Shown here one piece after another: positions 17,953 through 25,728 of a stretch of 64,000 nucleotides of DNA. The stretch lies in NCBI GenBank assembly GCA_002305685.1, contig DBQB01000024.1, positions 38,247 to 102,246 of the forward strand, written 5' to 3'. The position numbers were made by a program, and so were the translations under genes. The notes beneath the pieces are model-generated. The model was not told where the DNA came from. It ran no database searches and saw nothing but the letters and a program-made list of their open reading frames with translations. Position 1 is the first letter of the stretch, and every line of letters begins with the position of its first letter. The DNA is from Ruminococcaceae bacterium UBA1405 (GTDB taxonomy: Bacteria > Bacillota > Clostridia > Oscillospirales > Ruminococcaceae).

Positions 17953-20484
17953 ATGAAACGAACTGTTATCGGCATTCTGGCCCATGTAGACGCGGGAAAA
18001 ACCACCCTGTCCGAGGCGATGCTCTACTGCTCCGGAACCATCCGTTCGCTGGGACGGGTGGATCATGGGGACGCTTTTCTGGATACCTTTACGCTGGAAC
18101 GGCAGCGAGGCATCACCATCTTTTCCAAACAGGCACTGCTGCGTCTGCCTCAGATGGAGGCAACGCTGCTGGATACTCCCGGCCACGTAGATTTTTCCGC
18201 CGAGATGGAACGCACGCTGGACGTGCTGGACTGCGCCATCCTGGTAGTCAGCGGTCCGGCCGGCGTACAGAGCCACACCGTGACGGTGTGGAAGCTGCTG
18301 CGCCAGCGCCATATTCCTACCTTTCTGTTTATCAATAAAATGGATCTGCCCGGCGCCGACAAACAGACGGTGCTGGAGGATCTTCACAAATCCCTTGGGG
18401 AAGGGTTTGCGGATTTTTCCGATCCCGATCCGGAATCCATAGCCCTTTGCGATGAAACCCTGTTGGAGGAACTGCTGGAAACCGGACAACTTTCACCGCA
18501 GTCGCTGGCCCGCTCCATTGCCGGATGCCGTCTCTTTCCCTGCTGGTTCGGGGCAGCGCTGAAGCTGGAAGGGGTGGAAGCGTTTTTACAGGGTCTGGAA
18601 CAGTTTGCCCCCGAAACCAAACCCAAAGAAACCTTCGCCGCCAAGGTCTTTAAGATCTCCCGGGACGAACAGGGAGTCCGCCTGACCCACCTGAAGGTCA
18701 CCGGTGGGGTGCTAAAGGTGCGGGATACCCTAAGCGGCAGCGATTGGAGCGAAAAGGTAACCCAGCTGAGAAGCTATTCCGGAGCAAAATTCCGGGCTGT
18801 GGAGGAGGCCTACCCCGGGGATGTGGTGGCGGCGGTGGGTCTTACCCGCACCGCGCCGGGACAAGGACTGGGCGCGGAGAGCGAGGGGGAGGTGCCGGTG
18901 CTGGAACCGGTACTCAACTACAGCGTCCAGCTGCCCCAAGGGTACGATCTTCACAAAGCGCTGGCGCAGCTGCGCCAGCTGGAGGAGGAGGAACCCCAGC
19001 TGCACGTGGACTGGAACCAGCATCTGCAGGAACTTCGCGTCCAATTGATGGGCCCCATCCAGCTGGAAATTCTCCACCAGCTGCTGCTGGACCGGTTCGG
19101 GCTGGAGGTATCCTTCGGCCATGGCAGCATCCTTTACCGGGAAACCATCGCCGAGGCGGTGGAAGGAGTGGGACATTACGAGCCTCTTCGCCACTATGCG
19201 GAGGTGCATCTGCTGCTGGAACCGGGAGAACGGGGCAGCGGGCTGCACATCGCCACCGAATGTTCCGAGGACCAGCTGGAACGAAACTGGCAGCGGCTGA
19301 TCCTCACCCATCTGATGGAAAAGCAGCATCTGGGAGTACTCACCGGCTCCCCCATCACCGACATGACCATCACGCTGATGTCAGGACGCGCCCATCTCAA
19401 GCACACCGAGGGGGGAGATTTCCGTCAGGCCACCTACCGGGCGGTGCGGCAGGGACTGATGCAGGCAAAATCCATCCTGCTGGAACCCTGGTATGATTTT
19501 CGTCTGGAACTGCCCCAGTCCAGCGTGGGACGGGCGCTGACCGATTTGCAGCGGATGAGCGCCCAGTATCAGCCTCCTGAAATTTTAGGGGACACCACCG
19601 TCATCACCGGCGCGGCGCCGGTAGCGGTGATGCAGGACTATCCCCAGGAGGTCACCGCCTACACCCGGGGACTGGGGCGGTTCTCCTGTTCCCTCAAGGG
19701 ATATGCTCCCTGCGCCAATCAGGAGCAGGTGGTGCAGGAGATCGGCTACCGCCCCGAAAGCGATCTGGACAACTCTCCCGACAGCATCTTTTGCAGCCAC
19801 GGGGCAGGGTTCCCGGTCAAATGGTCCGACGTCCCCAAATATATGCATCTGCCCAGTGTGCTGGAGCCGGCGAAGGCAGAAAAGCCTTTGCAGGAGATGG
19901 CCGCCCGGTATCAGGCTATGATCGCCACCGACAAGGAGCTGATGGCCATCTTCGAGCGGACCTATGGCCCCATCAAGCGGGATAAGGTCCACGCCCTTCA
20001 CACCAAGACCCCTCAGGTCACCTATGGCTATAAGAGCGCTCCCCGCCCCACCGGGCCGGAATATCTGCTGGTGGATGGATACAACATCATCTTTGCCTGG
20101 GATGAACTCAAGGAGCTGGCCAAGGACAATCTGGACACCGCCCGCACCCAGCTGATCCACCGGCTGCGCAACTACCAGGGATTTCGCCAGTGTAAGGTGA
20201 TTGTGGTGTTCGACGCCTACAAGGTCAAGGGAAACCCCGGTTCGGTGGAGCGGTATGGCGGGCTTTCGGTGGTGTATACCAAGGAAGCGGAGATCGCGGA
20301 TGTATACATCGAACGGGTTTCCAATGAGCTGAGCAAAAACCATCGGGTCCGGGTGGCTACCTCCGACGGACTGGAGCAGGTCATCATCCTGGGGCATGGC
20401 GCGTTGCGGGTATCCGCCTCCACCTTCCATGAGGAGGTATTGACCGTAGAAAACGCCATCCGGAAATATCTGGTGCAGCGGTAG
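17953..20484 (+). CDS. Tet(M)/EF-G-like translational GTPase fused to a C-terminal NYN (YacP/Rae1-like) nuclease domain
   Basis: 843 residues starting at ATG after GGAAGG. The G domain has AHVDAGKT (10-17), RGITI (52-56), DTPGH (74-78) and NKMD (128-131). EF-G-like domains II-V follow; the CSHGAGFPVKWSDVPKYMHL-like segment near 610-640 is typical of ribosomal-protection proteins. From about residue 704 a second domain begins with YLLVDGYNII; acidic residues Asp708, Asp754, Asp783 and Asp805 occupy the positions expected of a PIN/NYN metal site. Rae1 (YacP) of Bacillus is known to cut mRNA in the ribosomal A site, so the fusion plausibly couples A-site binding or GTP hydrolysis to mRNA cleavage. 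A genuine tetracycline-resistance role is uncertain. It is a single-gene unit with an attenuator-like leader. Confidence 0.9.
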   Translation: MKRTVIGILAHVDAGKTTLSEAMLYCSGTIRSLGRVDHGDAFLDTFTLERQRGITIFSKQALLRLPQMEATLLDTPGHVDFSAEMERTLDVLDCAILVVSGPAGVQSHTVTVWKLLRQRHIPTFLFINKMDLPGADKQTVLEDLHKSLGEGFADFSDPDPESIALCDETLLEELLETGQLSPQSLARSIAGCRLFPCWFGAALKLEGVEAFLQGLEQFAPETKPKETFAAKVFKISRDEQGVRLTHLKVTGGVLKVRDTLSGSDWSEKVTQLRSYSGAKFRAVEEAYPGDVVAAVGLTRTAPGQGLGAESEGEVPVLEPVLNYSVQLPQGYDLHKALAQLRQLEEEEPQLHVDWNQHLQELRVQLMGPIQLEILHQLLLDRFGLEVSFGHGSILYRETIAEAVEGVGHYEPLRHYAEVHLLLEPGERGSGLHIATECSEDQLERNWQRLILTHLMEKQHLGVLTGSPITDMTITLMSGRAHLKHTEGGDFRQATYRAVRQGLMQAKSILLEPWYDFRLELPQSSVGRALTDLQRMSAQYQPPEILGDTTVITGAAPVAVMQDYPQEVTAYTRGLGRFSCSLKGYAPCANQEQVVQEIGYRPESDLDNSPDSIFCSHGAGFPVKWSDVPKYMHLPSVLEPAKAEKPLQEMAARYQAMIATDKELMAIFERTYGPIKRDKVHALHTKTPQVTYGYKSAPRPTGPEYLLVDGYNIIFAWDELKELAKDNLDTARTQLIHRLRNYQGFRQCKVIVVFDAYKVKGNPGSVERYGGLSVVYTKEAEIADVYIERVSNELSKNHRVRVATSDGLEQVIILGHGALRVSASTFHEEVLTVENAIRKYLVQR

Positions 20485-20547
20485 CTCCCCTTTCTCCCCT
20501 CCCTTTGGCAAAATTCACCGGCAAAACAAAATTCCCCTTAAAATCCG

Positions 20548-20576
20548 TTGACAGAACCGGCTTTGCCGACTATAAT
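20548..20576 (+). promoter_or_regulatory. Promoter of the alaS T-box leader
   Basis: Consensus TTGACA (20548-20553) and TATAAT (20571-20576) with a 17-base spacer. The start is near 20583. Confidence 0.88.
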
Positions 20577-20582
20577 AATGCT

Positions 20583-20860
20583 GTCTGCCGGTCAACCGGC
20601 AATTCATCGCCAAAAAGGCTTTGACGGGGAAATAAGAACCGCTTTCTTCCCACAGAGAGGGAACCGTTTGCTGTGAGGTTTCCGGTGGAAACGGTTTGTG
20701 CCGTCCTCTGAGCCGTGTGGCCAATTCCACACCGTAACATCTGCGTTAAAGATGTGCAAGGCACAGAAATATTTTTTCTGTGCGAAATTGGGTGGTACCA
20801 CGAGCAACCGGGAAGTCCGGCCTTCGTCCCATGTTTTGGACGGGGGCCTTTTCTATTTTC
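20583..20860 (+). promoter_or_regulatory. T-box riboswitch (tRNA-Ala-sensing leader of alaS)
   Basis: The T-box core GGGTGGTACCACG is at 20790-20802, with the tRNA-acceptor-binding TGGT at 20793-20796. Stem I carries the AGAGAGGG and CCTCTGAGC elements with an apical CCGTTT/AAACGG helix. The best specifier candidate is GCC (Ala) at 20720-20722, just after the TGTG/CACA helix. Stem III is GCACAGAAA/TTTCTGTGC (20761-20783). The competing terminator is GGCC-TTCGTCC/GGACG-GGGGCC at 20819-20848, followed by TTTTCTATTTT. Uncharged tRNA-Ala with an ACCA end, such as the one at 9455-9530, should stabilise the antiterminator and induce alaS. Confidence 0.93.
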
Positions 20861-20927
20861 CGGCAAAATCCCTTTGGCGGTGCATCTGACATCTGATCCG
20901 TATACAATAGAAAGGACGAAACGATAT

Positions 20928-23585
20928 ATGAAATGGACCGGACTCAACGAGCTGCGGGAAAAGTATCTGTCTTTCTTTGAGAGCAAAGGACATCTTCGTC
21001 TCGACAGCTTCCCCCTAGTACCGAAAAACGACCCCAGCCTGCTGCTGATCAACAGCGGTATGGCGCCCATGAAAAAATGGTTCCTGGCGCAGGAAGAACC
21101 GCCCTGCCGTCGGGTGACCACCTGCCAGAAATGTATCCGCACCCCGGATATTGAGCGGGTAGGCATTACCGCCCGTCATGGCACCTTCTTTGAGATGCTG
21201 GGCAACTTCTCCTTCCAGGATTATTTCAAAGAGGAAGCCATTCCGTGGGCCTGGGAGTTCCTCACCTCCCCCGAGTGGATGGATATCCCCAAGGAGAGAC
21301 TGTATATTTCGGTGTATCTGGATGACGACGAGGCCTACGACATCTGGACCAAGAAGGTTGGCATCCCGGAGGACCATATGGTCCGTTTCGGCAAGGAGGA
21401 CAACTTCTGGGAACATGGTTCCGGCCCCTGCGGTCCCTGCTCTGAGATCTACTACGACCGTGGACCGGAATACGGCTGCGGCAAACCGGACTGCAAGGTC
21501 GGCTGCGACTGCGACCGGTATATGGAGATCTGGAACAACGTGTTCAGCCAGTTTGACTCCGACGGCAAAGGCCACTATGAGTGTCTTGCCCGCCCCAACA
21601 TCGACACCGGTATGGGACTGGAGCGTCTGGCCTGCGTGATGCAGAATGTAGGCAACCTCTTTGAGGTGGATACAGTACAGAGCGTGCTGCACCATGTGGA
21701 GCATATCTCCGGCAAGACCTACAAGCAGGACGAGAAAACCGATATCTCCATCCGGGTCATCACCGACCATATCCGCAGCTGTACCTTTATGGTATCCGAC
21801 GGCATCCTTCCCTCCAACGAGGGCCGGGGCTATGTGCTGCGCCGTCTGTTGCGGCGGGCAGCCCGTCACGGACGGATGCTGGGCATTCAGCATCCCTTCC
21901 TGGTAGATCTGGTGGAGACGGTCATCCTCTCCTCCGAGAGCGCTTATCCCGAGCTGCGGGAGCATGACGCTTACATCAAGAAGGTCATCGGCACCGAGGA
22001 GGCCAACTTCTACCGCACCATCGACGCCGGCATGAACATTCTCAGCACCATGATCGAGGAGCTCAAGAGCAAACAGGAGACGGTGCTGCAAGGCGCTGAC
22101 GTCTTTAAGCTCAACGATACCTTTGGTTTCCCGTTGGATCTGACCAAAGAGATCGCCGCCGAGGCCGGCATCGCGGTGGACGAGGAAGGGTTCCACGCCC
22201 AGATGCGCCGGCAGAAGGAGCGGGCCCGGGCGGAACGGCTGAAAAAGAATATCTCCGGTTGGAGCGCCGACCTGTTTAGCGATCTAAGCGTGGCGCCCAC
22301 CGTCTTTACTGGATACGATACCCTTACCGATGAGGGAACGGTACAGGCCCTCTCCGATGAGGAGACCCTTACCGACGCCATCTCCACCGACGACCAGGCC
22401 AAAGAAGGGGTGCTGGTGGTGCTGGATCAGACTCCTTTCTATGCGGAGATGGGCGGACAGGTGGCAGACCACGGCGTCCTCACCAGCCCCGAGGCTTCTC
22501 TGAAGGTGCTGGATGTCAAGAAAACCCCCAAGGGTTACTTTGTACACACCTGCGTGCTGGAAAGCGGCATTGTCAAGGTGGGAGACCGTCTTACCGCACA
22601 GGTAGACCGGCACTACCGGATGGATATCGCCCGCAACCATACCGCTACCCACCTGCTGCAGGCGGCCCTGCGGGAAGTTTTGGGTGACCATGTCCATCAG
22701 GCAGGTTCCTATCAGGATGCTTCTGTAACCCGCTTTGACTTCACCCACTTCTCCGCCGTCACCAAGGAGGAGCTGCAGAAGGTGGAGCAGCTGGTCAACG
22801 AGATGATTCTCGACGCCTCCCCCGTCGTCACCCGGGAGATGTCCATCGACGAAGCCAAAAAGCTGGGCGCCATGGCGCTGTTCGGTGAAAAGTACGGCAA
22901 CACCGTTCGGGTGGTACAGGCCGGAAAAAAATCGGTGGAGCTTTGCGGCGGTACCCATGTGGATAACACCTCCCGCGTTGGTCTGTTCAAGATCGTATCC
23001 GAATCCTCGGTAGCGGCTGGAATCAGAAGAATCGAGGGCGTGACCGGAAACGGCGTGATGAAGCTGATTCATCATACCCAGAGCCTGCTGATGGGCGCTG
23101 CGGAAAACCTGAAGCTGGGCAATCCGGAGGAACTGGTATCCAAAACTGCTTCGGTTATGGCGGAGATGAAGGCCAAGGAGAAGGAGCTGGAAAGCCTTAG
23201 TGCCAAGATGGCCAACCAGAGCATCGACCGTCTGCTGGAAAGCGCTGAGCAGGTGGGCAGCGTCAAGGTGGTACACGGCGTAATTGCCGGAGCCAAGCCC
23301 GACGCCCTGCGGATGATGGGCGATCGGGTGAAAGAACTGTCCGGCGATATGGTTGGCGTGCTGGTAGGCACTGCCGACGGAAAAGGCAATATCCTGGCGG
23401 TTTGCGGCAAGGACGCAGTCAAGAGCGGAATTCATGCCGGAAAACTGGTCAAAGCGGTTGCCACCCTCACTGGTGCTTCCGGCGGCGGACGTCCCGACAG
23501 CGCCATGGGCGGTGTGGGCGATGTGGCCAAGATTGACGAGGCCATGAGCCAGGTATCCCGACTGGTATCCGAGATGCTCAAATAA
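20928..23585 (+). CDS. alaS: Alanyl-tRNA synthetase
   Basis: 885 residues, full length. The ATG at 20928 follows AAAGGACG; an upstream in-frame GTG lies inside the T-box and is rejected. The class II catalytic core (ending near 460) includes VTTCQKCIRTPDIERVG and GMGLERLACV. The editing domain has the zinc ligands in NHTATHLLQA and CGGTHVDNT, and the C-Ala oligomerisation domain ends with the Gly-rich TGASGGGRPDSAMGG. It charges tRNA-Ala and hydrolyses mis-made Ser/Gly-tRNA-Ala. The gene is controlled by the T-box in front and closed by a hairpin terminator. Confidence 0.98.
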   Translation: MKWTGLNELREKYLSFFESKGHLRLDSFPLVPKNDPSLLLINSGMAPMKKWFLAQEEPPCRRVTTCQKCIRTPDIERVGITARHGTFFEMLGNFSFQDYFKEEAIPWAWEFLTSPEWMDIPKERLYISVYLDDDEAYDIWTKKVGIPEDHMVRFGKEDNFWEHGSGPCGPCSEIYYDRGPEYGCGKPDCKVGCDCDRYMEIWNNVFSQFDSDGKGHYECLARPNIDTGMGLERLACVMQNVGNLFEVDTVQSVLHHVEHISGKTYKQDEKTDISIRVITDHIRSCTFMVSDGILPSNEGRGYVLRRLLRRAARHGRMLGIQHPFLVDLVETVILSSESAYPELREHDAYIKKVIGTEEANFYRTIDAGMNILSTMIEELKSKQETVLQGADVFKLNDTFGFPLDLTKEIAAEAGIAVDEEGFHAQMRRQKERARAERLKKNISGWSADLFSDLSVAPTVFTGYDTLTDEGTVQALSDEETLTDAISTDDQAKEGVLVVLDQTPFYAEMGGQVADHGVLTSPEASLKVLDVKKTPKGYFVHTCVLESGIVKVGDRLTAQVDRHYRMDIARNHTATHLLQAALREVLGDHVHQAGSYQDASVTRFDFTHFSAVTKEELQKVEQLVNEMILDASPVVTREMSIDEAKKLGAMALFGEKYGNTVRVVQAGKKSVELCGGTHVDNTSRVGLFKIVSESSVAAGIRRIEGVTGNGVMKLIHHTQSLLMGAAENLKLGNPEELVSKTASVMAEMKAKEKELESLSAKMANQSIDRLLESAEQVGSVKVVHGVIAGAKPDALRMMGDRVKELSGDMVGVLVGTADGKGNILAVCGKDAVKSGIHAGKLVKAVATLTGASGGGRPDSAMGGVGDVAKIDEAMSQVSRLVSEMLK

Positions 23586-23612
23586 TTGACCCAACTGATA
23601 CAGAGTATGTAG

Positions 23613-23655
23613 AGGACTTGCGGCGGTTTTCCATTGCCGCAAGTTCTCTTTTTTG
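23613..23655 (+). terminator. Intrinsic terminator of alaS
   Basis: GAGGACTTGCGGC (23613-23625) and GCCGCAAGTTCTC (23637-23649) form the stem, followed by six T. Confidence 0.9.
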
Positions 23656-23721
23656 AGTCTAATTGCTCGTATATCGGCATCCGTCAAAAGACAATCTAAA
23701 AAATAGAAGGAAGGAATGGGT

Positions 23722-24048
23722 ATGGATTCCCTCAACTTTTCCACCATGCAGCAGCTGCAAAAACAGCTTCAGGAAAAATATCGGGACAAATGGGGCGGTC
23801 TCTCTCCCGAAAAAGGCCGGCAAACACTGCTGTGGCTGTATGGCGAAGCGGGTGAAGTGGGAGACATCATGAAAAAACAGGGGGATAACAAAATCCTGGA
23901 GGACCCCCAGGTCCGCCGGCATTTTGTGGAAGAAATGTGCGATATCCTCATGTATTTTAACGATCTCATGCTCTGCTATCACATCTCCCCGCAAGAATTG
24001 GAGGAGGTCTATCTTCAAAAGCACGGCACCAATATGCAGCGCTGGTAG
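23722..24048 (+). CDS. MazG-like nucleotide pyrophosphohydrolase family protein
   Basis: 108 residues. The ATG at 23722 is 7 bases after AAGGAAGG; the ATG at 23716 abuts that site. The all-alpha MazG signature is present: LLWLYGEAGEVGD (first acidic pair) and HFVEEMCDILMYFNDLM (second ExxD group). These motifs bind Mg2+ and hydrolyse NTPs to NMP plus pyrophosphate in house-cleaning enzymes. The single-domain size matches the short MazG-like subgroup. Lower-confidence alternatives are a dUTPase-like or HisE-like all-alpha protein. It stands alone between alaS and lrgAB. Confidence 0.8.
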   Translation: MDSLNFSTMQQLQKQLQEKYRDKWGGLSPEKGRQTLLWLYGEAGEVGDIMKKQGDNKILEDPQVRRHFVEEMCDILMYFNDLMLCYHISPQELEEVYLQKHGTNMQRW

Positions 24049-24067
24049 ATTCCGTTCCATTTCCTTC

Positions 24068-24084
24068 GCGCCGTGACACGGCGC
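24068..24084. repeat. GC-rich palindrome ahead of lrgA
   Basis: GCGCCGTG-A-CACGGCGC is a perfect 8-1-8 inverted repeat between the MazG-like gene and lrgA, followed 11 bases later by a six-T run. It could be a weak terminator or an operator. Confidence 0.45.
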
Positions 24085-24124
24085 ATCATGTCCTATTTTT
24101 TCTTTGCGAAAGGCGGTAAAAACC

Positions 24125-24508
24125 TTGAAACATCTTGTGCAAGCGGCAGTGGTCTTTCTCATCTGCCTTATGGGGGAAGCATTGGTGGGAATTTTTTCCC
24201 TCTCCTTCCCCTCCAGTGTCATCAGTATGATTTTGCTGTTTCTCTTTTTGATCTTTGGCCTCATCAAGCAACACCATATTCATGGTATTATTCAGTTTTT
24301 ACAGCAGAATATGGCTGTGTTTTTCATTCCCTCCGGGGTAGCCATCATGGAAAACTTTGATTACCTCAAAAACAGCCTGCTCCCCTTTCTGCTGATCTGT
24401 GTTATCAGCACAATCATCACCTTCGCCGCTACCGCCTATACCGTCCGGTTTGTCACTGCGGTACAGCAAAAACAACAAAACAAGAGAAAAGGAGGCGAGG
24501 CACAATGA
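24125..24508 (+). CDS. lrgA: LrgA/CidA-family holin-like membrane protein
   Basis: 127 residues. A TTG at 24125 is chosen because AAAGGCGG precedes it by 8 bases; a TTG at 24104 is also in frame. Four hydrophobic helices run in the LrgA order, with LMGEALVGIF near 15-24 and SFPSSVISMILLFLFL near 27-42, and the C-terminus is basic. In staphylococci and bacilli LrgA/CidA affects murein hydrolase export, cell lysis or pyruvate uptake together with LrgB. The stop codon overlaps the lrgB start (ATGA), so the two are translationally coupled. Confidence 0.85.
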   Translation: MKHLVQAAVVFLICLMGEALVGIFSLSFPSSVISMILLFLFLIFGLIKQHHIHGIIQFLQQNMAVFFIPSGVAIMENFDYLKNSLLPFLLICVISTIITFAATAYTVRFVTAVQQKQQNKRKGGEAQ

Positions 24509-25194
24509 ACGTAATCCAGGTTTTGACCTCCTCCCCTCTGTTCGGCGTCTGCCTGACCATTCTGGCTTACGAGGTCGGATGCATCCTCAACCGCAAGCTG
24601 AAAACCCCCGTTGCCAATCCCCTGCTCATCGCGGTGGTTTTGATCATTGTGCTATTGAAACTTTTGGGCGTCTCCTTTGACACCTACAACCAGGGCGGCA
24701 GCATCATTACCCTGTTCCTGGCGCCTGCCACCGCGTCGCTGGCCGTCAACATCTATGCCCAGCTGGAACAGCTGAAAAAGCGGCTGCTTCCGGTTCTCGC
24801 CGGGGCGCTGGTGGGCTCGGTCTGCTCCGTGGGCAGTATTCTGCTGCTCTCCCACCTTTTTGGGCTGGATGAATCCCTCACTGCATCGCTGATTCCCAAA
24901 TCGGTCACTACCCCAATTGCCATGAGCGTTTCCCAGCAGCTGGGCGGCATCGTACCGGTGACGGTGGCTGCGGTGGTGGTCACCGGCATTGTAGGTGCGG
25001 TGTTCGCTCCCACCTTTATCCGGCTGTTCCGGGTTAAAGATCCGGTAGCCGCAGGCCTAGCCATCGGGGTCAGCAGCCACGCCCTGGGAACCACCAAAGC
25101 GCTGGAAATCGGCGAGGTGGAGGGCGCCATGAGCGGCATCGCCATCGGTATCGCAGGGCTCATCACTGTAATTCTGGCACAGTTTTTGGCCTGA
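24505..25194 (+). CDS. lrgB: LrgB/CidB-family membrane protein
   Basis: 229 residues with about seven membrane helices. Family features are LAYEVGCILNRKLKTPVANP near 20-39, a TASLIPKSVTTPIAM segment near 125-140 and GVSSHALGTTKALEIGE near 188-205. It overlaps lrgA by four bases. The pair probably acts as one membrane complex; in other Firmicutes it is linked to autolysis control and to pyruvate transport. No LytS/LytR two-component system is in this window. Confidence 0.92.
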   Translation: MNVIQVLTSSPLFGVCLTILAYEVGCILNRKLKTPVANPLLIAVVLIIVLLKLLGVSFDTYNQGGSIITLFLAPATASLAVNIYAQLEQLKKRLLPVLAGALVGSVCSVGSILLLSHLFGLDESLTASLIPKSVTTPIAMSVSQQLGGIVPVTVAAVVVTGIVGAVFAPTFIRLFRVKDPVAAGLAIGVSSHALGTTKALEIGEVEGAMSGIAIGIAGLITVILAQFLA

Positions 25195-25258
25195 CACTCC
25201 CACAAGGGCAAACATCCTGTCGATGATGTCAGGAGAGGAAAAATTATCATAAATCCTG

Positions 25259-25287
25259 TTGCAGTTTTTCATTGGCTATATTATACT
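25259..25287 (+). promoter_or_regulatory. Promoter of the PII-like/antiporter unit
   Basis: TTGCAG (25259-25264) and TATACT (25282-25287) are 17 bases apart. The leader of about 98 bases contains the hairpin at 25308-25348. Confidence 0.6.
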
Positions 25288-25307
25288 AAACGGTGGTCCA
25301 ACAATAC

Positions 25308-25348
25308 GGCCCTCACAGGGAACATAAATGTGTTCCTTCCCTGCGGCC
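25308..25348 (+). other. Structured leader hairpin upstream of the PII-like gene
   Basis: Nested pairs GGCC/GGCC, CAGGG/CCCTG and GGAACA/TGTTCC form a long stem-loop between the promoter and the ribosome-binding site. No T-run follows, so it is not a terminator. It does not match a riboswitch class I recognise. Confidence 0.5.
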
Positions 25349-25391
25349 AATATTTAACCATATCATCCATTCAAGGATAGGAGTGAATACC

Positions 25392-25727
25392 ATGCGGCTA
25401 TTGATTGTGGTACTGAACAATGTAGAGCTATTGGAAGCCCTGCTGGAAACATTGACGGCTCGAGGACTCAAAGGGGCAACCATCCTCAACAGCACCGGTA
25501 TGGTGCGGGAGCTGACCAGAAGCGAGGATTATCCTCTCTTTGGCTCGCTTCGCATGCTGATGATGCCGGAGCAGGACGAAAGCCGTACCATCTTTATGGC
25601 AATCCCTGAGGAAAAGGTAGAACTGGCCAAACAGACAGTCCGGGATATTCTGGGAGATCTCTCCAAACCCAATACCGGCGTTATCTTTACGCTTCCGATC
25701 ATCGACGCAGAAGGGATTGCATTCTAA
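25392..25727 (+). CDS. Small PII-like (GlnB-fold) protein
   Basis: 111 residues starting at ATG after GGATAGGAG. MRLLIVVLNNVELLEALLET and the following beta-alpha-beta alternation fit the ferredoxin-like fold of PII/CutA-type proteins; the mid-region FGSLRMLMMPEQDESRTIF could be a short T-loop equivalent, and the second half (RTIFMAIPEEKVELAKQTV) repeats the fold. It lacks the classical PII uridylylation tyrosine motif. The stop codon is one base before the start of a CPA2 antiporter, so a role as a nucleotide-sensing regulator of that transporter is a reasonable inference, as for other PII-like proteins paired with transporters. The ligand is unknown. Confidence 0.65.
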   Translation: MRLLIVVLNNVELLEALLETLTARGLKGATILNSTGMVRELTRSEDYPLFGSLRMLMMPEQDESRTIFMAIPEEKVELAKQTVRDILGDLSKPNTGVIFTLPIIDAEGIAF

Positions 25728-25728
25728 T

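Noticed and set aside
17953..20484. A tetracycline-resistance determinant
   Set aside because: The GTPase is only Tet(M)-like, is fused to a nuclease domain and sits in core chromosomal context without mobile-element signs; resistance cannot be claimed.
20715..20927. An extended alaS start (GTG) inside the leader
   Set aside because: This segment is the T-box antiterminator/terminator; the ATG at 20928 has the ribosome-binding site and starts at the family's usual N-terminus.
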